A DNA stretch of 64,000 bases from Gelatoporia subvermispora B (lineage: Eukaryota > Basidiomycota > Agaricomycetes > Polyporales > Gelatoporiaceae): the NCBI GenBank assembly GCA_000320605.2, contig KB445793.1:2252803-2316802 (forward strand), in the 5' to 3' direction. A program made the position numbers and the translations under genes. Below, piece after piece: positions 35,928 through 45,899 of the stretch (positions are counted from its first letter, which is position 1; each line of letters begins with the position of its first letter). Under the pieces are notes generated by a model that saw only the letters and a program-made list of their open reading frames with translations, was not told the DNA's origin and made no database searches.

Positions 35928-37013
35928 CTAGTCTGACTTTGCCGCCGCCTCACCGGCCTCCTTCGGGGCCTTTCCAGACTGCAGTTCGCTATCAGCAAAT
36001 CCTGCACGCAGTCAGCAGATTTAGGGTGACAGACCTTTGCGTGCTCCCTAGCATCAGTGACCTTCGACGGTCCGCTGTCTTCATCACTCTGGAGCGTGCC
36101 GGTGTGCGTCTCTCCGGGCTTTTCGTTCTGGTCTGGCTTGCTCTCGGCCTCCTCACTCTGGCCAGGCGCGCCCTCTGCGAACTTGCCATCCTTCGCCTGG
36201 GACTGCTCACTGTCCTGCGCGTCCTTGGGTGAATCATCGTTCTGTGGGGAAGAAGGTCGATTGAGTTCAGCTGGGGAATGGAGAGAGAAGAGAGCACGTG
36301 ACGTACGAAAGCCTGCTGCATGGAGGACTTCACCTCCTCCCCTGATGTGGTGTTGTCCTCGTCATCAGTGATGGCTTCGCCGCCATCAGCCTTCGAAGCA
36401 CCCTGATACAGAGATGAGCAAAGGATAATGCTTCGAACAACACAATGCGCGTACCTCGTCGTCTGAAAGTTTGTGGGTCTCGGGGGAGCCCTCGGTCTGC
36501 GCGTTTGCATGAGCCGAATGTCGAACTGGTCAGTCAAAATGTGAGGAGCTTACGGCGGCCTTTTCAATGTTCTCCACCACCTCCGCGCGCTCATCAGGCG
36601 TCTCCTCGTCGACCTCTTCCTTGCCAGGAGTCTTGGTGCTAGCCGCCTTGGGGGCATGGTCCTTCTCGTCAGCCTTATGATGAGCAGTCTCCTTGCCCGA
36701 GCCTGTGGAGATGTAGGCCGCCTACATTCTACATCAGTAAAACGCACGAGTGACACGCTGTTGCGAGAATAACTCACGAGGGACCCAAAGACGACGAGGG
36801 AACCGATCTGGACATGGTCACACAGTTAAGAGGAGCTTCCTCGAATTAATTTCGCAGACTTGCCATCCAAGGCTTGTCGTCGCCGTGGTCAAATTGCTTG
36901 TAGTCAATCGGTTTGGTGCTCATGAGCCTCCTGCCCGCCACACTACGGCCGGCGGTGCGCGCAGAGGGTCGCGCGACCTGGGCGAGGAAGCGACGTCCAA
37001 GACGGGAGGCCAT
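35928..37013 (-). CDS. Acidic, single-span mitochondrial protein of unknown function
   Basis: Seven exons (37013-36864, 36807-36778, 36721-36554, 36496-36455, 36402-36307, 36241-36035, 35978-35928) encode 247 residues. The first 35 residues are a classical mitochondrial presequence, rich in Arg/Ala/Ser and free of acids (MASRLGRRFLAQVARPSA, then GRRLMST). A hydrophobic span follows at about 50-65 (WMIGSLVVFGSLAAYIST). The rest is Glu/Asp/Lys-rich and probably disordered. Intron 1 is a GC-AG intron (GCAAGT...CAG), the only junction that keeps frame. The 3' acceptor is at CTGCAG (35979), which gives the ending EAAAKSD in frame; nearer AGs do not. Probably anchored in the inner membrane. I recognise no named family. 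Confidence 0.75.
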
Positions 37014-37213
37014 AGCGTATCTCTATCGAAGTGCCTGCAAAGAGGTTCGAAAGGAGAGTCGTCGACTGATGCCAAACAAGTCGTCGATGTCGACGCGCCC
37101 ACTCCTGCGAACTCGAACTCCCTGGCCGGGGCGAGCCGGAGTGACGTCGATTGTGGGCCATTTTGCCGAGGTAACCGACGCCATATAAAGCATGCAATAA
37201 TAAGGTTGATATC

Positions 37214-37320
37214 GCCCGCCTAGCTCAATCGGATAGAGCGTCAGACTTTTACGGTCTAGGTGGGTTTGAAACCTCCTACCGGTTATCTGAAGGCTGCGGG
37301 TTCGACCCCCGCGGTGGGCT
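37214..37320 (+). tRNA. tRNA-Lys(TTT) with a 33-nt intron
   Basis: The acceptor stem GCCCGCC pairs with GGTGGGC, the D-arm is GCTC/GAGC, the anticodon stem is TCAGA/TCTGA, and the T-arm GCGGG-TTCGACC-CCCGC is intact. The anticodon TTT is at 37248-37250. The intron 37252-37284 sits one base 3' of the anticodon, the standard place, and holds its own small hairpin (AGGT...ACCT). The anticodon arm TCAGACTTTTA...ATCTGA is typical of fungal tRNA-Lys. Confidence 0.93.
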
Positions 37321-37658
37321 AGATTCGTCTTTTTCCTTTACCCTACTCCACACTGCCCAGCAGCTTCCACTTTCAAGTTCCCTCAGGCTTCACCTTCAGG
37401 CCCCAGGGCTTGCTGCCCATAGAATCCGTATGTGTGAAACGTGTTCGCTGTTGACCAATGATACTGTTGAATTCTCGATCCTTGCTCGGGTGTGTTCTGC
37501 GTGCTGTTCACATCTCGCTCTATCAGGAATCGGTATCGTCGCCATGATTTTTTCTCATGACTACTAGCTGACTCCAAAATTCCACATCTGTGTTCTTTTG
37601 CGAAGAGCATCACCAGCACCGCAAAGCAAGGAGGACATATCGAAAGAAGCAGTCTTTC

Positions 37659-38094
37659 AGCTGTTTTCATAACGGGGGGCGTACCATGTCGCGAAAAACA
37701 CAGATAGTCGGATCACGGATTTCGAGCGGCGCACCTGTGCCGAGAACCCGAGATTCTCATCGTTGAGGTGGCCGTTTAGGACTCCAAGCCTCAAGTATCG
37801 CGACGACGCCTGTGAAGGAGGGTAGAAAGGGCCACTCACCTATGAGACGAGGCAATGCGATCTATATTAGTGTTCTGCGATGCTTCGAGGAGATAATCCC
37901 AGCTTGAAACCGAGTCCTAGGCCTTGCAAACAACGTGCCCGGGCACGTCGCCCCGCCTTGCCCCGCCCGTTGCATCTGCTGCGCTCAGCGGGCGCGCCGC
38001 TGGCCAGCAGATCGTACCTAGATCCTTCGAACTCCGTCAACTCCGATGTGTGTGGTTTTTGCGACAGGGTACGCCCCCCGTTATGAAAACAGCT
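37659..38094. mobile_element. MITE-like element with 27-bp perfect terminal inverted repeats
   Basis: 37659-37685 and 38068-38094 are perfect inverted copies (from AGCTGTTTTCATAACGGGGG to GTACC on the left). Similarity continues inward (TGTCGC then an A run, then CACAG-like) for about 20 bp more. The 436-bp interior has no transposase frame and contains a GC-rich patch. CAGCTG at both borders may be the target duplication, but it is palindromic, so that is ambiguous. Confidence 0.7.
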
Positions 38095-38623
38095 GTTAAA
38101 CAAGCGCTGGCATGGAAGATTGTCGTAGGTGATGGCCCGGTGATACCGGCGGCAGTTGGATGTATCGTCGAATGAGCTGAGTCCACGGCGCGGGCTCTGG
38201 GAGTTCTCCCTGTGAGGAATGCACCTTGGCTGTCTAGGAATTCCCGAAGATTGAGTCAATTGAGTCGGTGGGAGGCAAAATCATTGGTTCTCCGTGTAAA
38301 CTTGCGCTGCAGTGGCCCCCCTCAACTCCGCCTGCGAGCACTCTTCGCGACATACGCGTGCCTGTTGCATGGCTTGTACTACAAGAGGCGATATAGTTCA
38401 GCCAGATGCACTCCCCCTTCGACGGCCTGTCCGCAGTCCCGACGCTGTGCACGACGTGGGTACCATATAACGTTAAGTACATCCGCGGGTCTGCCGAGGC
38501 TTTCCCAGGGCCAGGGGACTGGTTGGCAATTTGGCCTTGCCTCTGCTGGATGTCTGACTATAAGATGACAGGCTGCTGCAGAGCATGGACTGGCAAGACT
38601 ACTGATATTGTCCTCCGAGGGCC
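38095..38623. other. Intergenic, upstream of ICMT-B
   Basis: No gene recognised; presumably the ICMT-B promoter. Confidence 0.5.
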
Positions 38624-39404
38624 ATGGTTCAGCCAGACCTTTTGAAGATCCCTATCCTACTTCTCGTCGCTTATGCTGGGCACACAACTCTCACGTCTCC
38701 CACTACTACCCCAGGGGACGATGAACAAAAGAAGTATGGGACCAAGCGCGACACGGTCACAAAGATGATTTGGATACTCCCCGCAGTCAAGGTACACATG
38801 CGTGACTTTCGATTTTCACTTGGTCATGGACTCAACTTCCTACGTATCTCAGACTGCCCTATGGTTCGCGACTCTCTCAGAGGTCGTCGCCATTATCGCT
38901 CGTCAAGCGCCCTCAACGGTTCTGCACGCTGTCTCTCAAAGTCTCTGTCATTCACCCTCCAGTGCCGCTCGGATCGGCTTTACCCCCACCTTCCTCATTG
39001 GCGTATTTCTCGTCTTCTCTGGCGCCGCCCTCCGCCACTGGTGCTTCAGCACCCTCGGGCCGTATTTCACCTTTCACCTCGCTGTGCGCCCGGGACACGC
39101 GCTCATCACATCCGGACCGTACGCGCACGTCCGCCACCCCGCCTACGCAGGCTTCCTCGCTTATGGCGCAGGTTCGGTGTTGTGTCTCTTTGGGCATGGA
39201 GCATGGGTGCGCGAGTGCGAATTGCTCCCGACCGTACCTGGAGCTGCGTTCGCTTTTGTTTGGACGGGCTTGGTCATCGCGATCTCGGCGATGTTCATGG
39301 GTAGAGGTATGCTGGAGGACGAGACATTGAGGAGAGAGTTCGGCAAGAAGTGGGTTGAGTATGCTCGGCGTACACCGTATAGAATGATACCCTACATCTA
39401 CTAA
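38624..39404 (+). CDS. ICMT-B: isoprenylcysteine carboxyl-methyltransferase-family protein
   Basis: Two exons, 38624-38791 and 38853-39404, encode 239 residues. Like ICMT-A it has several hydrophobic segments and the S-adenosylmethionine core GPYAHVRHPAYAGF, LEDETLRREFGKKWVEYARR and the terminal TPYRMIPYIY. The single intron is at a different place from ICMT-A's (after 56 rather than 20 codons), so the two are not a very recent duplicate. It faces P450-B tail to tail with 144 bp between stops. Probably an ER-membrane methyltransferase; the acceptor (a prenylated protein or a small acid) is unknown. Start: an ATG followed by a hydrophobic segment (LLKIPILLLVAY). Confidence 0.88.
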
Positions 39405-39548
39405 TAAGACATCCCAACAACGTCCATCGACTATCTAGTGCAATCACTAGTGCCTTGTCACATCTTTCGACCACGGGTGATAAAACAGACTGCCGTAACC
39501 TGGTACCATGCGCTCACCTTCACGGACGATTTCTAATCCCCTCCCTCT

Positions 39549-41568
39549 CTACGTCTCAGCGGTCAACTTCTCCGCCAATGCTGAGCGTGGTTTGATGATA
39601 CATTTGAAGGGTTCCGGAAAACTGTGCCAGGGATAGAATCAAAAGTATATAATCGTGGGACGACGCTGGACTCACGACACCGATCCGGAAGTCATCTTCG
39701 GTTCCGGTCGAATTGGTTGATTGTTCTCATCGAGTGCCGGCATAATATCGAAGGTGTGTAGTATGCAGGCGACATAAATGAACAGGATCAACTCGCTGTA
39801 GTATCTCCCAGGACAAATCCTGTCGAAATGAGCTAGTACTTAGCGGAATTATTCGCACCAGGCGAGACGAAACATACCTCCTGCCTGCCCCAAACGAGGC
39901 TACACTAGGATCCAACACGCCCGGATTGATTCTTCCATCTTTGAGAAATCTTTCCGGAATGAAGTCCTCTGGTTGCGAATATACCATTGGATCGTGTAAT
40001 ATTGCCCTGAAGAGATCGACAACGAAAGGAACGGTGAGCCAGTGGCTCGGATTAGCTTTCGAAATCTCACCAAATGTTTTCCAGTATCAAGATCCCCGCA
40101 GGGATATGATAGCCATTGTACTCATCATCGGCGATACTTCTGTGGGCGGCGCCGAATGGAGCTGCCGGTTGCCATCGCAGAGCTTCCTTGCAGATCGCTT
40201 GAATGTATGGTAGGGACTCTCTGTCGGGAAAGTCAGGCAACCTGCTGGTGCCGACAGCTTGATCTAGTTCAGCTTGTGCTCGTTTCTGTACGTCAGGATA
40301 CAGAACCATCGCCAGAACCAACGAGGTTATGGTAGAGGCAATCTGATCAATATTCAGTACAGGATTGGTGCTGGACAACTGCGCTCACTGTGTCCACCGC
40401 GCCTGCAATTCACAGTAAGCAGAGACGCGTTGATCTGGTAGTATATCATACCTGTGTATGCTACCCCTAAGACGTCCTTCGAAACGTCCTCCTCGGCTGC
40501 AAGAGCCTCCCCTTCCAAGTGAGACATGCGCTCCGACAGTCTTGCGGCTACAGACTGGCTGGAAGGATCCTTCTAGGAGCGAAACCACTTCAGATGATAA
40601 CGAGAACAGAAACAAGATTCGTTGTACTGACCGCGGCGTTTGACCATGGTAATTCTTTCATGGCAGTGGTATTCACTCGCCAGTCCGCTGCTTTCTTTTG
40701 GAATCCTGCACCAGGTATCCATGCAGGAAGATACTTCAAGAATGGCATGAAATCGACCCAGAAGGACCCGGGTATAACTACCTGCACATGTGCCTCCATG
40801 GCCTTCTCGGCGACAATAATGTGTATGTCATTCTTCTCTGCTATCTCAAGACCATACGCAACTGAGAGGATATTTGCTCCGAGCACACTGTAGCATGAGC
40901 GAGCTCAATCGACTTGAATGCGAATTTTCCAAGACATTGGAAACGAACTAGTGGATGTGATGCTCAAACTCTTCAGGCTCTTCGTAAAATCGCTTGAGGA
41001 GTTGTCGCGAGAACAAACGGATTTGCGGCTTGTATTGCCGTACAGCAGTCTGATTGAAGTGTTGGTGAAATATCCGTCGGCGCCGTCGCCACTTTTGGCC
41101 ATACTCCATAGCGCCAAGGGTCCAATTCCAACCAATTCTGTGTTAGTTGATTAGCAGTGCGATAAGAATATTGAAAGTCATATATGTGTTCACAAGGTTA
41201 CCATCTCTGCTTGTAGTCTGTCGGAGTAATTCGACGAACGTTTCTCGAGCAAGTCCACGACACCGCCAAGGGAGTTCAGGACGATCATAGGCATGCCAAA
41301 GACACGCATGAATATGACATCTCCTACTCAAAAGATATTATAAAGATAATTCAAGTGATGCAATCGCATACGTACCGTACGTGTCTCTCCATTTAGCATA
41401 CGTACGCCAGGCTAGATGTGCTGGCACATCTAGGGCATTTCCTATGAATGGCAAGGGCTTGGGACCGGGCGGTAGTGGTGAAGTTTGAGTTGGTACATTG
41501 AGACGTATTAGCGATATAGCTAATACCAACGCCGCCACGACGATCCACAGGGCAATACCGGTAGACAT
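39549..41568 (-). CDS. P450-B: intact cytochrome P450 monooxygenase
   Basis: Ten exons (41568-41376, 41323-41194, 41137-40949, 40887-40632, 40572-40452, 40402-40389, 40342-40071, 40006-39878, 39819-39676, 39621-39549) encode 506 residues. An N-terminal membrane anchor (IVVAALVLAISLI) with the hinge SPLPPGPKPLPFIGNAL puts it in the ER. Core motifs: I-helix TGAVDTIAST (spanning a 14-nt mini-exon), ExxR as EALR, PERF, and the heme loop FGAGRRICPGR. It is a class II fungal P450 needing the NADPH-P450 reductase; family number and substrate cannot be assigned by eye. The intron 2 donor (GTGAAC) is weak but is at the same place as in P450-A. All ten joins keep phase, so this is the functional paralogue of P450-A. 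Confidence 0.88.
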
Positions 41569-42716
41569 CTTGAGTTCCAGCTATGTGTCGCGCCATCGCT
41601 TTATGTAGAACAAAGATTCGAGGCCTAGGTTATTTCTGATTGAACGCGGACGAGAAAGGGTAATGTGCATGGGTTGAGCGAAATTGCTTTACACGCACAT
41701 GCAGGACGGTCATAAGGCCAAGTTCACGTAAAAAGTTAGTATATGAAATTGACTGGACCGACTTACGAAGATGTTCAGAAGCGCACCCACGAGAATGAGA
41801 TCCAATCACATAGGAAACGGGAGACCGCGGATGAGCGAAGTCCACGCGTGAGTACATAGAACTCGTCAAGAACAATACTGGAAACGCTCGCTGTATCATA
41901 AAGCTCGTCGCCCGATCCACTTCTTCATTGCAAATTAATTCCTCGAGGTACGTCGCAATTACGTTATAGACACCTACGCAGGGCCATGCAATTCCAAACT
42001 GGATCCTTGATAGACATTATGCATAGCTCCATTCTCAAGAGCTTAAGTAGGGAAGCAGTCTCGTCTCCGGCCATTCGTGCTGCTCGACACTCGCCGATCG
42101 GGCACCGAAGATCTCCTGCGCCGAGGTAGCACGAAGTACAGGGTTCCGTCACTTCCGTGCGCTGATCTCTCGAACTCTTTCCAGCGCCTTCCGTGGCTCC
42201 CTGATATCTGGCTTGCGAGATTAAGGAGAGGTAGATGTAGAGCTATGTAGGCTTACTTACGTCCGAGTGGAACGAATGACGCCGCTTCGGGAAAGTGGTC
42301 TTTCGTTTTAGAACGCACATGCTGTACGCCATTTTTCTCGCAGAATACAGTGCCAATCAATCACTGGCATGAATGTTTGAACCACCGAACACTGGAGACA
42401 CCGTGAACTAAGCATTGATTACATGACAGACAACGGAGACAGGCAATGGACTCTCAAGGATCCGGAGGTCTCTTATATTGTTTTGAAATGGGACTGTGTC
42501 AGTCCCGTAGCATTGCACGTCAAAGGTTACATTTTCTAGAACAGTTGATCACAAATCGGGGACAAGTTGTACATTAGCCATAGTTGAGAGTTGAAGATCA
42601 AGTGAGATAAGAGCACTGTCATAGCCCAAATTGCTCGGCTAGAAAGGAGTGTTAAGAACAATGTATAGACAGACGCCAATCATCACGTACTCGCCAGAAG
42701 GGCGAAAGAGACAATG
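41569..42716. other. Intergenic, no gene recognised
   Basis: About 1.1 kb upstream of P450-B, with only short frames. Confidence 0.5.
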
Positions 42717-43836
42717 TCAGACGCGCTCCGGGAATGGGCTGTCGACGTCAATCAGACGTGCAGGTCCGGAAAGCCTCTCCAGAAGGGACGGCGGATTATT
42801 CGTGAGCCCGGCGAAGCCAGAGGAAGAGACGGCGGTGGAGAGTCTCTCGGAACGATGCATGGGGGCGGTATGTCTATGCCCAGAGATCCTATCAGCAAGT
42901 CGAGACGTAGGCTTGTGGGCGTTTGAGTGCCGTTTCGAGCGAGTCGGTGTTGGTTTCGATGTTGAAGGGCATGAAGATCTTCTGCACTTCGTAATCCCTC
43001 CGGACATGGGGCCTGACGAGAGAGGCCTCTGAAGGGGCAGTCCAGCGGTGCTCAATAGACAGAGGGGCGTATGGGGAGCGGTCCACGAGGGCTTGATAGG
43101 AAGAGAAAACCGGAATGGTACTGACGAAATGGGCGATGCTTCGAGGCCGCACGTGGACGTCGTGGGCATGGGCGGTATATCGCGCACGGGTGTAGCTGAT
43201 ACAATGGGAAATGAAGCGGCACATCGCGTGGGTCCGAAGGGGTCGACTGGAAATGGCGCGGCAAATTCGGGTGGGTCAACGTCCATGGAATCAGGGCCCG
43301 GAGACAGAGGATTTGTAGTATACGCTTCAACTTCGTCTATCGACATGCACGACGTGGACGATGTCTGCCTTCGGCGTCTGGAAGAGCCGACCTCGGATGA
43401 GGCTGTTCCGCCAGTATCTTGTATACTGACGTTGTCTACAGCAGGAATGCACATGAGAGGTGACATTGCCATAGGTTCATCCTGCCCAAATTGTTTTGAA
43501 ATTGAAAGGCTAGGAGACCTCTCCGGAAGACTAAACGCGCCGCTTGATGACTTGGGGCTTGAGAGGGCACCAAGCAGTGCCCCCACAGTCATGAGTGCGC
43601 CCTGTATTAGAACCATTATATAGATGAAGAAAAGATTGCAGATGGATTATTATTAGAGTGCTGGCCAGCAGAACGAGCAAGGGTGAAAGCGGAAGGCGAT
43701 GTGAAGGATAGTCTGTGCAGGCGAACTCAGAAACAAGTTCAACTTGTGAGACACATCTTCGTCGGGCGGCCCGTACGTGCGATCTGGGTATCGAATTGAA
43801 AGACCGCACTTGCATGTATCTCGGCATGATGTTCAT
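42717..43836 (-). CDS. Hypothetical Ser/Pro-rich protein, gene model uncertain
   Basis: A 31-codon first exon (43836 to about 43744, a basic MPRYMQVRSF-type start) can join, through a CTAATACAG acceptor, a long open frame beginning at about 43,608. That frame encodes a Ser/Pro-rich disordered stretch with SMDVDPPEF and a basic RRRRQ patch. From about 43,220 two minus-strand frames compete: one runs on to 42717, and the other ends at 42892 and looks more protein-like (RRDYEVQKIFMPFNIET). An unrecognised intron may link the S/P-rich part to the second frame. No domain was recognised. I give the outer limits. Confidence 0.4.
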
Positions 43837-44632
43837 GATCGAACGGCACCCAAATTCAGTACACCACCTTGCGCGTAAGTAGAGAGAAAGAGAGAGAGAA
43901 GCTCAGAAAAGATGACGACAACAAGGGTCTACTGTATTAGAGTTGGAGCGTTATCTAGATGATTTGGGCGGAGCTTCGGTGATGGCCGGGGGCTCCCCGT
44001 CTGGGGCCCGGGCCTCCAACGCGTGATTTGGTTTGCTGTGCCGTGCCGGATACATACGCACCTGCGTTGCCAAAGCTTGTCCACTTACGCGTCCCTGCTG
44101 CACACATAAATCGCCTCGATGACTTGGAAAGAACCTTGGCGGCAGATGAATTACTGAGGAGTCTCGAATACACCAATTGCTGCAGTATCGGCCTGAGCAA
44201 CTGACTAGGACTTCTCCGTTGGTATCGGCCACCTGGTCGATATCTCAGCGAGCTGGAAAACTTTAGGACTGATATCAACCCTTCTTCACGAAAACCATGA
44301 CATTGCTTACACCATCAGCTGTCCACTCAGTCACATACTGGTAAGTACTTCGCTGATGTGGATGCCATATGCGCAGCCCTGACTAATGCGTGATTTGGTT
44401 TTGTTACCAAGCGAGCACGTCCGGTGTCGTCCATGTCTTGCGTGATTATTTGAGCTGGGGTTACGGATGCGTGAACGCGTCAACCTTCGGCACACTGTGA
44501 TTTGTGCCTGATATGACCAATGGCGGGATCAGCCTCTCCACAGTTCAGTACGCGCTAGCTGTCGTATAAGTACAGTTATAGGTTCACGACGGAAGGATCA
44601 TCCCTGCGAAAGCTTGCTCCATCTCCACACCC
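43837..44632. other. Intergenic, ADH3 promoter side
   Basis: No gene recognised. A TATAAG at 44565-44570, 63 bp before the ADH3 ATG, is a likely TATA element. Confidence 0.5.
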
Positions 44633-45899
44633 ATGCCGTCTCAACAGAAAGCGCTTATCCTGAGATCTAAGCAGGGAGAATTCGCCCTAGAGGACATTCC
44701 TGTCCCTGCGCCTGGCCCTCATCAGATTTTGGTTAAGGTCGAGGCAGCGGCGCTCAATCCACTTGATTGGAAGATTCAAGCGTTCGGTGTCATGCGAGAG
44801 ACGTATCCTGCGATACTCGGATTCGATGGTGCTGGTGTCGTGGAGGCAGTCGGCGCGGAGGTGCAGGATCTCGTCAAAGGAGACAGGATGTGAGCAATAT
44901 CGAACTGTCTAACATCATACCGACGTCTGACTCGGCCTATTAGTCTTTTCCAAGGAGGCCATGATAACAACTCATCCACCTTCCAGCAGTATGTTCTGCT
45001 CCCAGCTGGAGTCTCCGCTAAGGTATGTTCCATACCAATTTATATTGGACCACTACTGATTGTTGCGATAGTTCCAAGTACTGTCACTTATGACGAGGCG
45101 GCTTCAATCCCAGTCGGCTTGTCAGCAGCCGCATTAGGACTGTTCTCTCACTATGCTCCCTCCGGTAGCGCCAAGCTTTATCCTCCTTGGGAAGAAGGCG
45201 GGCGCGGCAAGTACGTGAATCAACCCATTGTCATCCTCGGCGGCGCGAGCTCTGTCGGACATTATGGTACGCCCGTTGTATCGTGTTCTCTGTGTATTCC
45301 GGTATCTGATAAGCATCGCAGCAATTCAGCTCGCGGAACTGGCTGGATTCTCACCCATCATCACGACCGCGTCTCCCCGCAACGCCGACCTGCTGAAATC
45401 CCTTGGTGCTACGCATGTCCTAGATCGGAGTCTGACCGCGGATGCGTTGGGCGTAGAGGTCGCCAAGATCACTTCGCAGCCCTTCGAGGTCGTGTTCGAT
45501 GCCGTCGGGCTCCCTGCAACCCAGAATTCCGCATTCGACATACTCGCACAGGAAGGCCAGCTTGTCACTGTGCGGCAGGACGCAGTCGGCGAGGCGAAGA
45601 AGGCTGTGCATCCGGGAAAACGCGTCATCCAGGTGTACGGCTCGCTTGCTGTGCCTTACCACCACAAGGCAGCTGCGAGCCTCTGCGCAGCACTCTCGAG
45701 CCTGTTGGAAGAGGGTGCGATCAAGGTGAGTTTTCACACGAGGCTTTCGGTGTGCAAACAATGATGTAGGTTTGTGTAGCCTATGCGCGTGGAGGTGCTC
45801 CCCGGAGGACTCGCGGGCATTGTTAGCGGACTGGAGCGTCTCAAAGACAACCAGGTTAGCGCCGCGAAACTTGTCGTTCGACCGCACGAGACTCGATGA
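44633..45899 (+). CDS. ADH3: zinc-free medium-chain alcohol dehydrogenase / enoyl reductase-like, with altered splice junction
   Basis: Exons 44633-44889, 44944 to 45022 or 45026, 45071/45072-45266, 45322-45725 and 45780-45899 match ADH1 exon for exon (257/79/196/404/120). Markers: ALNPLDWKI, GFDGAGVVEAVG, Rossmann GGASSVGH, and SAAKLVV near the end. At the intron 2 acceptor, one base is missing relative to ADH1 and ADH2 (GATAG directly followed by TTCCAAG). So using the ancestral donor GTATGT at 45023 shifts the frame to an early TAG. A donor four bases on (GTTCCA at 45027) restores frame, at the cost of Val-Phe replacing Ile, giving 352 residues. The gene is thus intact only if that shifted donor is used or if the base loss is a sequencing error. 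Function as for ADH1. Confidence 0.78.

Noticed and set aside
35228..36007. Unspliced continuation of the mitochondrial protein frame to 35,228
   Set aside because: Splicing to the CTGCAG acceptor at 35,979 gives a short, acidic, in-frame ending. The long continuation is Arg/Ser/Pro noise overlapping the neighbouring gene.
43048..43623. 191-codon + strand frame
   Set aside because: It lies antisense to the Ser/Pro-rich minus frame, is Gly-rich, and has no splice partners or domains.
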